Of a stretch of DNA of 64,000 nucleotides, positions 12,084 to 25,300 are shown piece by piece. Made by a program: the position numbers and the translations under genes. The notes below the pieces were generated by a model. That model did not search any database. It was not told the origin of the DNA and saw only the letters and a program-made list of their open reading frames with translations. Numbering within the stretch: the first letter of the stretch is position 1; every line of letters starts with the position of its first letter. Origin of the DNA: Strongylocentrotus droebachiensis (lineage: Eukaryota; Echinodermata; Echinoidea; Camarodonta; Strongylocentrotidae); the NCBI GenBank assembly GCA_035222895.1, contig JAVYIG010000059.1:452001-516000 (forward strand), in the 5' to 3' direction.

Positions 12084-13150
12084 CTAGAGTTTTGTGAGAT
12101 CACTTTCAGACCTTATACGTTTCTTTTCTGTTCTGCCACCGGGTTTCTTTACGAGGACGATGACCCTTCCGTCAATGGACCAAGCCGCCTCCAGATGCTG
12201 AATTGCTTCAACTGCTTTTTTGGCATGGTCAAGTAATGCCCGGTTCTGTGAGGTGAGATCTTCATCAATCCCATTCGTGATCCCTTGAGTTTTCTGCGAC
12301 TCTTTATAACATCTTGTCTCACATCATATTGAGTAAACTTCACTATAATGGCCCTCGGGCCAACCTGCCTGCCCCTAGATGGTGGACCCACTCTATGTGA
12401 TCTATCTATTGCAGTTGGCCCAAGGTTAATGCCAAGCTTGGATTGTGCTACATCTCTTATCTTTTGATTTGTGACTTCACCTTCAGATTCTTGGATCCCA
12501 AAAAATCGCAAACAATTCCTCCTTTGGTATTGTTCAGCATCATTTGCCTTCTCCTGAAGATTGACGATAGCAGAGTGGTCTGTTCGCTGTTGTTCACTCA
12601 AGCTGGTGATGACCTTTTCCTTTGCTTTGAGATCATTCTCGAGTTGAAGAATTTGCCCTTCCGCTGTTTCTAGCTGAACACGCAGATCATAGAGTTCTTT
12701 GCTTATGGCATCAGTGATTGTTGATTTAAGTAAATCAGCAAATTTGGCGCTGTTGAAAAAGGATCTTACTTCAGCTGCGATCGTGTCAGTTACGGGTTCA
12801 TTGAAGGGGGTTAGCTGCTCTGTAGGATGCAGCATTGCAGAAGGTGTGTTGTCATCCATGTCTTTATGCTTGCTTTCGGGTGTTGCACTAGAAAGCATAT
12901 TCTCCCCAGTGGGTGAGTGCTGCCCTGCAGCAGGTAAGAGCTGATCTTCATGTATGCCAGAGGTTGATGAGGGGGTAAGTACATCCTTTGAGACATTCCG
13001 GATGGATTTTGGAGTTTTAGTGCTAGATTCTGTTTTCTTTCCCTTTCTCTCTCCTATCTTTGGTGAAAATTTGTTGGCTGGGGAACCTACATTCCCGTGA
13101 TTTCTCCTTGACCGCCTGGACACTTGGTTTTCCTCTTGGATATCAGGCAT
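12084..13150 (-). pseudogene. LINE ORF1 (coiled-coil nucleic-acid-binding protein), one frameshift
   Basis: Begins at an ATG at 13,150. A basic, Ser/Thr-rich N-terminus is followed by a coiled coil (about residues 150-205, heptad-rich, including LRVQLETAEGQILQLENDLK) and an RRM-like region with YQRRNCLRFFGI, then DRSHRVGP and a conserved IIVKF strand. This order matches ORF1 proteins of L1/CR1-type LINEs, which trimerise and coat the element RNA. In the first frame the protein ends at 12,149 with an unrelated tail. From about 12,275 the adjacent frame continues the expected C-terminus (NGIDEDLTSQNRALLD and on to the stop at 12,084-12,086), so a single one-base indel near 12,275-12,280 has shifted it. 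Function is inferred from family. Confidence 0.85.
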
Positions 13151-13199
13151 GATGAGAGTTGAGATTGCTCTACTTCTAAATGTATGTCACAAAGGCAGC

Positions 13200-14330
13200 T
13201 AGTTAGCTGTGCATGTCCAAGCTCTAACAAAAAATATTGTGTGTGGGACCGTGCTCAAATCATCCAGTTTCTTTGTAAAATGTGTCACAAATTCTCCTTC
13301 CAAGAAAGCAAAATGACTATCACAAGGTTTCAGAATAACTGTATGCCACAGGTATTGATATTTCCATTAGAATATATAGTCTAATATTACTAACTTACAA
13401 TGTCAAAACGGCTGTCTTGTTGTCTATGATAAAACTCCAGCAAAAAATAACACATATGGGACCATACGTTGAGTAAGGGGCATTATGTATTTGTTTCGGA
13501 CCGTCCATAAAAACCTGGGAGGTTTACTATCCTCACATAGTCAGTATATACAAGAAAGAAAGTCATGACAACAAATATATGGACAGTAGACTTTCTTGTA
13601 GATAAATAGTATCCATGCATTTGTCCATTTTACAAGCAATGCAAGAGGAGCCAAGATTGTGTCATCAAAGCAAAGAGAATATCTTGAAATTCTTTTTTTA
13701 ATGAGCCTTTGCTTGAGTCTGATTCGACCATGTTACCTTTTCTCCTCTTAAAATGAATGCGAATATGTGAAACAATTGTTTTCGGACTGAACTAACATTG
13801 CGTAAGGGCTTTTGACCCATATTTATTGCTTCAGTCTAAACTTGGTACAAGAGGTTTTTTACAACGCTTTATCATCAGTGGCAACAGATTTTTGAATGAG
13901 GTATTACTAGAAAGAATATTAGTTACTCTTTACAGTTAAATATAATCGAGGGTCACACAGGTTGAACCTTAAAATAGAAATCTGCCAAAGTTGGATATAC
14001 TTGTTTTCATACGCACTGAATAGGGTTTATTCATCTACGTAGTCGTGGGTGTGTTCGAGTGTGTGCGCGCGCTTGTGTTTGTGTGATTGCGTGTTTTTTG
14101 TGCATATCCGTGTATCAATGAGATATGATGATTAACATCTAGGACAGAATCAAGTTTCCATCCTGGGTCCGATAAAAGTCTGTTTGTAGGCTAACACGTC
14201 AGACGGACATGACGGATAGACCAACTAGCAATTCGCTAAAAAGTGATAGGTTTATATTGGTTTGTCTTTCAAGGGAAGGTTAATTTTCCCTTTCATTGAC
14301 ATGTGTCCAAACTAATTTGAAATTGTTAGA
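13200..14330. other. No gene seen
   Basis: AT-rich spacer between the LINE and repeat copy B. A GT/GC-rich stretch (14,047-14,098) is simple sequence. Confidence 0.5.
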
Positions 14331-16725
14331 ATGTTCAAATATGAAAGAAAATCCCTTTCAAATCAAGTCAGTGTGTTTGGTCGAGAAGAAGAAGGAGACT
14401 TTTGGAATAATAAAGTCGGAGAACATGTTTTGACAGAATTTAGACTAACAGCTTTGAGATCCGTGTTATGTCAATATTCCCGATGTTGTGTATTTCACAT
14501 CATATTTACCGTATTGTAATGAACGATTTGATTCATGACAAAAACAGGACTAAGTGAGATTGAAAGGGATGTCAGACATGAAATAGAGCGTGCAATATTC
14601 GCCGGAAGGTGTTATTAGCGTCAATAACTTAAAAGAATAGTTTATACACCAAAAACAGCCAGATACAGTAGTTTAGTATAATAGAGGAGCATCATAAAAT
14701 CCATATACAATTATGATGTTTTTCTTGAATTAATTCAACCACTTTTGCCCCGACTCAATCCTTCTTTTTTTAATTTTTTAAATTTTTTAAATTTTTTTTT
14801 TTTTTTTTGGGGGGGAGGGCGTTTTGCAATTATCGAACATACCTATATGAAGCGATATCTAGTGATTTTCTTGTTTTCTACACCCAACCTATACCAAATT
14901 CGCAGCATCATCGGCTTACTAGTCAGCCTATAGGTAGGGGTATAAACATGTTACGTAGCGTCATAGATGTCGTTGGGATCTTATTTTAGAGGATGCCAGA
15001 GCCTATTAAATAAATTTCTTTAAAAAATGATTAATATATATCTGTCATATTTTGTACCGAGGACGGATGAATCTTATGTGGTAATTTGAGGTGCCCACAA
15101 CTGAAGTATTAAAATTCGGACCCATGTGTTTTTCAACTTATACATGATATATATGCCTAGATACACTTTGTCTAGTTCTGAATTTTTGTTTACTAATGTA
15201 GAACGCTGCAAAAAAAATTATGGTAAAATTCAGGTTTTTCAATCTTGTTTTAATATCAGTTTAACGGTTCAAAGCCTTCTTAAGGTAAAATATAGCATAC
15301 CATAGCTAAATGCATAAATGGAGTTCAGTATTTACGTTTCTTAGGGTTTTCACTATTTCCTGGATTGCTTTATGATCCATTTATATATATATATATATAT
15401 ATCTGAAATCTTGTTAAGGATGGTGGACCTGAATATCAGGTAAAGTGCCATAAATAGAAGCCAAAATAGTGTATTTGTAAAGCGCTTAAAAGGATAGTTG
15501 AGTTCTGTTGCAAAGGGCGCTACACACAATAATTTGTTGGTGAGATAATGAAAAACTGAGTGTCAAATTTGAAAGAACATAATATTAAATGACAAAATAA
15601 CCTTTGTTTGATCAAAATCGGTTCAGAGACGGCTGAAATATAACGATTTCTAATACTTGTGTACCACCACAAATATTAGATATTTTGAAAAGTTTGAAAA
15701 AAAAGAAATAACGCCTTTTACGTCGTATTTCAGCCAATGCTAATGTTGGCTTTTTTGGTGGCAATTTCGTGCTGCTTATATTACCCAAAATCAGCCGGCT
15801 CATGTATTGTTATTTTTAATTAAATATTTAATTAACGGTCACCGTGTTTTTTTTAAAGTGGAGCTGAATTGGTATGATCGTATTTCACACATTTTGGGGT
15901 CTAAAATTACCTTCATAGCAATTTTAGGTTAAAAAAGGGCACTATGAATGTCATAGATAAGAATAAGAGCAATAACCATGCACTCTGAAGGCATTTGCGG
16001 TCTGCTAACAGAACTCAACTATCCCTTTAAAGACATTAGTATTAAGCGCTACATAAAAGCTAAATATTATTATTGTTTCCATTATTCACTTTAACGTTAT
16101 GTCTGTCTGAGTTTTCTCGTATAATATTTTAACGAGGAATGTTTGTATCAAAACAGAACGAAGGAATACCCAAATTTGGACATGCTTACAGGCACTTCAA
16201 ATAGTTTTCCATTGTCGTTTTTGAGCTTCTAAGCACCCACGCTCCTCGGGTTATGTCTGTCTGAATTGTCCCGTATATATTTTTAACCAAGGAACGTTTT
16301 TATCAAAGCGGAACTGAGAAAAACCCTAAATTGGACAATGCTTACACTTCAAGTTCCCAAACAGTTTTCCATTGCAATTTTCTCTTTAGAATCTAATCGA
16401 CAAACAAGTTTTTGAGCTTCCAAGCACCCTGCTCCATAGGTTACAATCAGTGATCATAATTTCTTTTAAGTTAAACCTACCAGCGTGAATATCTTTACAC
16501 AATGATTTCAATCAAGGTACGTTTCCTTTCAGAATATTCCTTTGAAATGTGTTTTTCTTTCTTCTTTTACACCAGCCGTTGGGCCTAGATTTACAGGCAG
16601 AGTCACTCTTCTGTCTGTCTGTCTGTCTCTCTCTCCCTCTCTCTGTCTGTCTCTGTCTCTCTCTCTCTGTCTTTTGTGTCGAAAAAGCCAAGGTCCTCGC
16701 GTAAACCCATATCCTTTATATACTC
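14331..16725. repeat. Diverged repeat block, copy B
   Basis: Second copy of the block at 1-1320, same orientation. It is longer because of inserted DNA, including the MITE at 15,486-16,030, and an internal tandem duplication of about 160 bp. The stretch starting GTCTGTCTGA is present at about 16,098-16,245 and again at 16,254-16,440, but once in copy A (about 872-1,060). It ends in the shared CT-rich tract. Confidence 0.75.
15486..16030. mobile_element. MITE with TTAA ends
   Basis: Bounded by TTAA at both ends (15,486-15,489 and 16,027-16,030). Terminal inverted repeats read about GGATAGTTGAGTTCTG on the left; the right end is the complement of GGGATAGTTGAGTTCTG. It lies inside repeat copy B and is absent from copy A, which gives a rough empty-site comparison. 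No coding capacity. The TTAA target suggests mobilisation by a piggyBac- or Kolobok-type transposase, by inference. Confidence 0.75.
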
Positions 16726-17165
16726 TAAACAAAGAAGCAGAAAGAAAAGCAGAACACACATAATACATTCCCTATAAAACAGTTGTTTTCAATCTACAGA
16801 AGAAAATTCGTTAGGCAGCGAGCAAGGTAACTTGTAGAATCGTAAAATGTCGGGTGATGATTTTGTTTTCAACTAAGCACAGAGAGCTTCCTTCCTACAT
16901 GATGTAATAATGACATAATTATTTCAATGGCTATAATGATTTTAAAAATCATTAAAATAATCCCAGTCAGACAATGTCGTACATATACCTTAAGCACATT
17001 CAAAGCAGTCTTAAGTGGTTGCACTCTCCCGCTCAAGTCAAATTAATTACCCACAATGTCGTTGGCAGACTAATATACAAATAATGAAAGTTTTATTAGT
17101 TCAATAGAACGTTAATCTTTCAATATATACAATTATTTGCATTATTAAACGAATTAAAAACATTA
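16726..17165. other. No gene seen
   Basis: AT-rich spacer up to the truncated LINE. Nothing recognised. Confidence 0.5.
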
Positions 17166-19860
17166 ATTATTTGTTTTATATTACATCTAATCTCTCAGGC
17201 TTTGTGAGAACCTCGGAATGGCAGACTGAACAGTTCAAACTATGTAAAGGTGTCTTTCAGGGAGACCCATTATCTCCAACTCTGTTCATAATGGCGTTCA
17301 ACCCTCTCCTTGAAATCCTGCAATCTGAAATTCAAAATGGATATGATATGAATAGCACTAAAATAATCACTACTCCATATGCGGACGATTTCAATATCAT
17401 AACCCGCAACTCTAGAACTCACCAACGAATCATAAACAAGATCAATAAACTTGCTAAGTCCATGAACCTTAAGCTCAAGCCAACCAAATGCCGCTCCCAT
17501 TCCATTTGCTCTGGAACCCCTACCACCGTTCAATTCAAAATCGAGAACGATGCAGTAAGGTCTGTAGCTGACGATCCTCATACATTCCTTGGATCATTGG
17601 TGTCCTTCCATACCAGCAACACAGAGATTTCCAATTATGTCATATCAAAAGTCAAATCAGATCTACACAACATTTCAAGTTCCCTGATACGCCCAGAATA
17701 CAAAATAGCCATCTACAAACGATATTATTTGCCCTCAATTAGGTTCCTCTTAACAGTCCATGATCTAACTAAGACAACCCTAGACAATCTTGATGCCCTC
17801 ACCAATAAGAAACTTAAAGAATGGGCCAAAATCCCACAATGTGGTACCCCAATAGCCATATACCTGAAGGAAACTTTAGGCATAACCCCAATCTCAGTCC
17901 TTTACAAGGAATGCCAAGCAACTGCATACACATCATCCATCTTGAAAGGCGATGACAAGGTACAAGCAGCATTAGCCTCTAGAGTAGAAAGGGAAAGGCA
18001 GTGGGTTAAGCGGAAATCGATCTTGCTCCCAATTGTCGAAACTGTCACCCCTATAGTTGAACACATTAACCCCACAGAAACACAAATAAGAGACCCAAAG
18101 ATCCTCCAAAGAGCACAAAAGTCAGTTAAATCTAATCTCAGGGAAGATACCAGGAAAGCCTGGAAGGAGAAACTGAAAACACTCGTCCTCCAAGGTAATC
18201 TACTGGCTCTCACCTTGGAGGAAGAGTTGTCAGTATGCTGGAACAGTTTCATCTTTGACGTGCCGCGCAGAGTAATGCAATTCGTTCTGAACTCAAGCAT
18301 TGACACACTCCCAACCAAATCAAACCTTGTACGTTGGGGCAAAAACGTCTCCGATAAATGTGACCTATGTGGAAACCGTGAAACTTTGTTGCACGTCCTG
18401 AACTATTGTAACGTGCAACTCACCCAAGGCCGATACACTTGGAGACATGATAATGTACTTAACGTCATACACACTGCCCTCACCAAGACAAAAGCAACAG
18501 TAAACGATACACCCAACCCCGAAATAATAGTAGATCTCAATCAGCCCAATGCCCATGCATCCTCAACTATCCCACGAGAAGTAATACCAACAACTGACCG
18601 ACCCGATCTAGTTCTCTACTGGCCCAACGAAAAGAAACTGCTCATCTTTGAACTAACTGTCCCATTCGACCTTAATATTTCCAAGGCCCATGAGTATAAA
18701 TGTAATAAATATGCCCCCCTGATTCATGACATTTCGGCCCGCAATTTTGATGTATCCCTTATAGCATTCGAAGTCGGGAGTCGCGGTCTACTAACTAACC
18801 ACAACTTTCAGTCACTTAAATCACTAATCAAAATGGCTAACGCAAACGTAACCGCCAAAACCCTGTCAAATCAAATTTCAAAAATGGCTGTAGTGTCATC
18901 ATTTTCAATCTTCCATGCAAGACAAGACCCAGCATGGACATCACCTCCACTCCTCCAATAACAGCCTATAGATGTGAAAAATACATGTAGGAACCAGGAG
19001 GACACGAATATAACAGTTGAATGTTAGATATTGATATATACTGATATAATTATATAGTTGAAGTCTATGACTGAATTGAAATTGGAAAGTATATTTTGTG
19101 TCAATTTTTATCAAATCAATTACTAAATAATGAAATTCGATGCTACAATTGTATTTGTCAACTACCAAAATATATACTTGGACATTAATTCTTTTAACAA
19201 CAACAAACAAATCAGTGATTTTAAATTTAATCGAGTTTATCATCAATTGTAAACTATGAATAAACTATAAATGTAAACTATGCAATGTACCTTTCATAGC
19301 AACTCAAATGTGTGATTATTTAGAAGCAAATGACCAAAATTTTTACTACAAAATTCGTGAGAACTCTTTAAATAATGATAAGTCAACTTTTATAACAAAT
19401 GTGTGTATAATACGATACAGCTTATTCTCCGTGAGATGCAATCAAGAAATCTGTTGTAAATTCATTCTCTCCGTCTCTCTCCTTTGCTATGTCTCTCTTC
19501 CTCCCTTTTCCCACTTCATCCTCCTTCTCCGCTAAACTTTACCATTACGTTCTACATTACATAAATATTATTATATTTTTAGATTGAACGAACCCCATAA
19601 TTAATTTTTCATATTATAACTGATATTTCTGACTGCTAATGATCTTAGAACAAGTATATATGTTTGTATGTATATGTTTACATGTTAGGCCCTGCCTGAG
19701 TAATGTCAACGTCCTGGGCCACGATTTTCACGTCTTTATAATATGTCTATTCACTATGTGAAGGAAAGATTCCTTGTTATCTTATTTTGTATTGTTATAT
19801 TGTTATATTGTATATGCTTTTCTATGGAAATAAACACTACTTACATTCGAATATATATCA
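17165..19860 (+). mobile_element. 5'-truncated LINE of the restriction-like endonuclease group (R2/NeSL/Hero-like)
   Basis: Coding homology starts abruptly inside the reverse transcriptase palm at about 17,171, as expected from incomplete reverse transcription. It continues through the endonuclease to a stop at 18,959-18,961. The following 900 nt, with an AATAAA at about 19,829, is the likely 3' UTR. The 3' boundary is uncertain. Confidence 0.75.
17171..18961 (+). pseudogene. Reverse transcriptase C-terminus + restriction-like endonuclease (truncated)
   Basis: An uninterrupted frame of 596 codons lacks the N-terminal DNA-binding domain and the first half of the reverse transcriptase. Visible motifs in order: GVFQGDPLSPTLF, the catalytic YADD (about 17,379-17,390), and a long thumb/linker. 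A Cys/His cluster (CDLCGNRETLLHVLNYC, about 18,360-18,410) precedes a PD-(D/E)xK-type endonuclease with RPDLVLYW (18,598) and IFELTVPF (18,648), followed by a KY pair. This order is diagnostic of site-preferring LINEs such as R2, NeSL and Hero. The absence of stops suggests a recent insertion. Being truncated, it should be inactive. The exact clade is not resolved by eye. Confidence 0.9.
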
Positions 19861-20440
19861 CATCTTTATATAACATCAAATGTTGTGCTGCAGTGAAAAG
19901 TCACAACTACGGCAAACGATAGGGGTCGCATTTAACAAGAAATGCACTCTCAATGACGTAGTCGTTCAATAGATTATATTTTGAATATCATGTAACCAGC
20001 AATCCTCCAATCAAATTAATAGGATCGACTTAGATGTTATATCAAATATGATAATGAGTCGAGTAAGAATTTCCATCTTGAAAAGAGTGTCAAACTTGTT
20101 TTTAGTGTCAGTATTTACAATCAATTAAAAACCGTTTGGTTTGGGCTTTTTTCTTCTTCTGTTAATACACTTCAATAGAGATTTTGATATCCATGGAAGT
20201 CTAGAGCATGTTTTGATTCAACGATTATGTTGGGGAATTAGATTAATAGAATTATAGAAACGCAAGAGTATTTCCACCCAAAATCATCAAATTAATAAAT
20301 AACATCACCCTTGCCATATATATTTCTGATCAGTCGACCGAGTAGAGTGCAGATAAGGTATTTCATATCTATACAATAGATGAGAAAGCACATCCAATTA
20401 TAATACACGCGCATAAATATCGTCGGTAAAATGTGTCATC
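19861..20440. other. No gene seen; end matches an NLR-intron repeat
   Basis: AT-rich and without a gene. The last 50 nt (about 20,405-20,445, with GCGCATAAATATC and GGTAAAATGTGTC) resemble 31,350-31,395 and 34,148-34,193 in the NLR gene introns. The BEL element inserted into a copy of that repeat. Confidence 0.55.
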
Positions 20441-20445
20441 CTAGT

Positions 20446-22097
20446 TGTAGCTTTGTCCGAAGACCTGGACTACATAGTAAGGTAAATCGTCATGAAAGGC
20501 AGTATCTCATTCGAACGCACACGAATAAATCAAGCGTCAGCACACCAGGTTAAACTTCAATATCGTAAAGTCTTTATTCTGTCGTCAAAACCGTAATCGT
20601 AGACATGTTCATAAACGGTGACGTAAACGAAAACGTAGTTATGTGTGTAAACGCGAGCGTATAGTTGTGAGCATCGTCGTACATGTTTGTGTGGTTCACT
20701 GTAATGAATAAACAAAACAGATTACAAATTAAGTATGAAGGATCAATTATAAAGGTTATCTAAATAATAACAATTCATCTGAATCATGAACTAAAGTCGA
20801 TCGTATACATTAACACGACTAAATCTAATTACTACTCTAAATCATATGAATAATACAGATGTAAGTTGTTGCTGTGTAACATAATAAACACATGGATAAA
20901 TAATGTATATGATTATCCTCCCATAACACGTTAATAGCTAAATTCTACTCTAAATACTGATTTATATGTCTATAAACAGTGTTAACTGTATAACTACTTT
21001 TGTCATAGTGCATGCATATTATAATTTTGTGCATGTATAATTAACTCACAAACTTTACTGAGTTTTCCTAAAGATTAAACATAAGTTTCTCTATCTTATT
21101 ATTCTGCAATGGATTAACAGTATAATCCATTCTACACATTCAGTATAAAGCAATGCATGTGTATATCATACTACATTTATCCCCAGGAATATAATTAACC
21201 CAAAGCATTCAACTACATTACACATAAAGACAATCTGGGTCTTATCGAGAGTGAGGCATAGAGAACACTGCTCTAACAGTGTATCTCTGTTCCGTTACCA
21301 TGGTTATTATCACTGGTCAAATTCCTTTCCCCTGACCAGGGCCAAGAGTATACATGTTCGCCCCTATCTGCACATTCACATCATGCTGGTATACATAGGG
21401 TATATAATACTCCCTGTGTGTGTGTATCCATCCCCCCACCGGACCATGCACAATGGCTTGAGTACAGAAAGTATATGTGGGAGAAACTTTCTCTCTCTCT
21501 CTCTCTCTCTCTCTCAATATTATACCACACTTATGAATCTTTTGGGCTATTAAATCCACATTATTATGACATCATTACTGACTAATATTACTTAGGTCAT
21601 ACACATTGCTTTACATAATATCATGGCATTGAATATAGCGATAATATCCCACGATCAGAACACTTCTCATGAAGAATATATATGTTTGTATGAACATCTC
21701 ACTTTCACTATGTTCTGGATATCTTTTCTAACTTATAATTCCTATAACTAGATTAATTACAACATTTAACTGTTACAAATCGTAGTATAAGTTATATACT
21801 ACATACAAATAAGAATAATGTTCGACATACCAATTGTTGATACTCTGCAAGTCAAACTTTCACAATCTGTCTAGCAATAACAAAAATGGTCTTTCTCCTT
21901 TGAACTTTGGTAACGATGTGACCACCTCGTGAGCTAGCTGTGCACATCCTCTACCCCTCTCCTAATTGCCACCTCGGCACATTCCTTTAGGGCAAGAGGA
22001 ACCTTATCTACCAGGAGGATTGGGGGTGCCACTGCTATCTAAACTGGTGGTACATATATTCCATAATACAACACTTGAGTTAGTTTGCGACGCTACA
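20446..22097 (-). repeat. BEL 3' LTR
   Basis: The left-hand copy is the 3' LTR for a minus-strand element. It contains a CT microsatellite (about 21,490-21,514). The element interior next to it (22,098-22,120) reads on the minus strand as ATCGGGGCCGGCTA. That is G-rich at the place where the plus-strand primer should lie, but it is not a classical polypurine tract. Confidence 0.96.
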
Positions 22098-22363
22098 TAG
22101 CCGGCCCCGATGAGCCATCTTACAAGATGATCATTAAATAGAATCATATTCGAATTACAGCGGCGCAAAACAAACTAATTCCAAATTTGTTGCTTTACAA
22201 TTAACAACCTAACATATCAAATTAGCGTAATACGATGGAAGGAATAAATCATCGTTAGTTGTGTACTATAATAATACTTCATAAAGTTATGTACCATTTA
22301 CTATTGTTATACTCTATTCGCCTATGGCACTACCGTATCGCTTGTCTTCAAAGCAAACTTTAT

Positions 22364-25300
22364 TTACTTTCCAACGGCTGGATCTAGGAGACACAGTTTT
22401 GTTATCGGCCTCCTAAAATACTTTGTTCCTATCCTAACCTCAACTTGCCTTACTCTATGGTCCCTGCCTGGGAACACATCCACTATCTTCCCTAGTGGCC
22501 ACTGCCCACGAGGTGCATTGTCGTCAACCACCAAGACCAAATCATCCTTGGCGATGTTCCGTTGAGGCTTTGTCCACTTCTGTCTCTCCTGAAGGAGTGG
22601 GAGGTACTCCCTTCGCCATCGCTTCCAGAAGAGTGAGGAGAGATATTGGGCTTGGCGCCAACGTCGTCTTCCATAGGTATCGGCTTTCTCGAATACGCCA
22701 GGAGGTAGGTTGGGGCTTTGCTTCAAGAGGAGTAGGTGATTGGGGGTGAGAGGTACTCCATCTCTGGCATCGAGAGAAAGCTGGGTGAGGGGTCTTGAGT
22801 TAAGTATCCACTCTACTTCGCCCACAAGCTGCTCTCCAATGATACTCCTAAGGAGTTTGCGTATGGACCTTATCATGCGTTCCCACGCACCTCCCATATG
22901 GCTTGCGGTAGGTGGGTTGAAGGACCAGTGGACTCCTGTTTCCTGTAAAAATCTGTCAACCTTGTCTTGGTCCAGGGTTTGAAGACTTTCTCGTAGCTCT
23001 CTCTCGGCTCCCCGGAAGTTCGAGCCGTTGTCACTGTGGATTTTTTCCGGTTTTCCCCTTCTACTTATAAACCTCCGTAATGCATTTATGAACGAGTCGG
23101 TGTCTAGCGAATTCGCGATCTCGATGTGGACCGCCCTCATCGTCAGGCAAGTGAAAATGCACCCGTAACGCTTAACACGACTCCGACCTTGTTTCACATG
23201 GAAGGGTCCAAAGTAGTCAACTCCAACGTAGGTGAACGGTGGCCTGTCAGGGGTAACGCGGACATCAGGTAGATCTGCCATCATCTGTTGGGCACGAGGT
23301 GCATTTCTCCTCCTGCATGCCCAGCACTTTCCAATGACTTGTCGTACAGTGGCTCCACCTTTCAGCACCCAGTACCGTTCTCTTAAAGAGGCCCAAGTCA
23401 TGCCAGCTCCCGAATGTCCAACATTTAGATGGTGATGAAGGATAAGCAGCTTCGTTACGTGGTGCTGACTTGGTAGAATTATAGGGTGCTTGACATCAAA
23501 CTCTACAGGTGCGTTGTTGATTCGCCCTCCTACTCTCAGGATTCCATCGATGACCGTGGCGTTCAACTTCTCCAAGGTCTTTCCCTTTGTCCTAAGGTTT
23601 AAGGCGTGGCCAAAGGCTTGGCGCTGGACTGTCTTGATGATAGACGACTCAGCTACGTGCAGCTCCTCCAGTGTCAGTGTTGGTCTCTTCATGATGTTGA
23701 TATTGTCGCCTTTCGCCTTGGCTAGAAGATATGCCTTGTAGCGCAGCAACCACGCAACACATCGCTTCAGCTTCGTCCATGACGAGTATCTGTTCAGTAG
23801 GTCGGCCACCTTGTCGCTGGACGTCGTGAGGTTGACCCTGGCTGACTTCCTGATTTCGGGATCTTCGTAGGGGAGGTCTGGTATGACTGCCGGAGGGGAT
23901 GGCCATGATCCTTCATCAGCCCACAAGAACTGAGGGCCTTTGAGCCATCGAGGGTTTTCCTTCATTTCGTCTGCTTTAAGGCCCCTCGAACCATCATCGG
24001 CAGGGTTAGACTTGGTGTCTACATGTCTCCACTGAGACGGTTCAGATGCATCTTGAATCTTCGCCACTCTGTTTGCAACGTAAGTCTGGAATCGTCTACT
24101 TTCGTTCCGTATGTAGTGGAGAACGGCTGTTGAGTCCGTCCAGTAGACAGTCCTTGTATAGGGCAGCCTCAGCTCGTTTCGCACCATTCGGTCTACATCT
24201 ACAGCGAGGACGGCCGCCGTCAGTTCTAGACGTGGTATCGAGGTGACCTTCAGGGGACATAGTCGTGATTTCCCCATGACAAATGCGCAGCGTATCTTGC
24301 CATCAGTATTCACCAGACGCAAGTATGTCACTGCTGCATACCCTTGCTCAGAAGCATCGCAGAAGTGATGCAACTCGTAGGAAGCTATGTCTTCGAACGC
24401 GTCTGGTTTGAGACACCGTGGTATCGTTATACCAGTGAGTCGTGGCAGGTCGTCAAGCCATTCTTTCCAAGTCTGTACGTCCCCTTCATCCACCTTTTCA
24501 TCCCAGTCTAGTCCTCGGCGGCACAGTGACTGCAGCAAGAGCTTGGCTCGTAGGACGAAGGGCGCAAGGAATCCTAGTGGATCATACAGTGAGCTCACGG
24601 CTGAAAGAATTCCTCGCCGGGTTGTCGGTTTTTCCTTGATGTTGACTTGGAACTCGAATGAGTCTGATGACACATTCCATAGCACTCCAAGAGTGCGCTC
24701 AATCGGGAGGTCGTCGAGGTCTAGGTTCACTATCGACTTCGCTCTTTCAGGCTCAGATATGGAGGAGAGCACCTCCAATTCGTTACTCATCCACTTGGTC
24801 AGTCGAAAACCTCCCTTCTGCAGGAGATCGCAGAGGTCTCCCACTAGTTCCACTGCTTCTTTTATGGTTGGAACGGATTTGAGACAGTCGTCCACATAGA
24901 AGTTTTCTTGAACTGTCTTTATCACATTCTCTGGAAGGGTGTCTTTGTTGTCATTTGCTGTTTTTCTAAGCGCATAAGACGCACAGCTTGGTGAAGATGT
25001 GGCTCCAAACAAGTGAACTGTCATCCTGTAGTCGATTGGGTCCTTAGAAAGGTCTCCATCCTTCCACCACAAGAATCGGAGGGCGTCACGATCTTTAGTT
25101 GGTACCTTAACTTGGTGGAACATGCCTTCTATATCACCAACAATGGCCACTGGTTCTTGACGAAATCTTGTTAGAACACCCACAAGGTTGTTGGTGTAAT
25201 CTGGCCCTCGAAGCAGTTGGTCATTCAAGGATGTGCCCTTGTACCGAGCAGCACAGTCAAACACCACACGGAGCTTATCCGGCTTGTGGGGATGGGTGAC

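Larger units (their letters stand above)
7023..13200 (-). mobile_element. CR1/Jockey-type LINE, near full length
   Basis: Read on the minus strand it has a 5' region near 13.2 kb, ORF1 (13,150 to 12,084), a spacer of about 280 nt, ORF2 (about 11,805 to 7,328), and a 3' UTR ending near 7,023 with AATAAA and AATTG repeats. ORF1 has one frameshift. ORF2 is open except for a TIR-element insertion at 10,232-11,587. The 5' boundary is approximate because no target duplication was identified. The endonuclease class and the reverse transcriptase motifs place it among APE-type LINEs. CR1 against related clades is a judgement from motif style. Confidence 0.9.

Noticed and set aside
1..16725. Blocks A and B as LTRs of a 14-kb element
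   Set aside because: They are strongly diverged and of unequal length. They lack TG/CA ends and a target duplication, and the interior holds unrelated LINEs.
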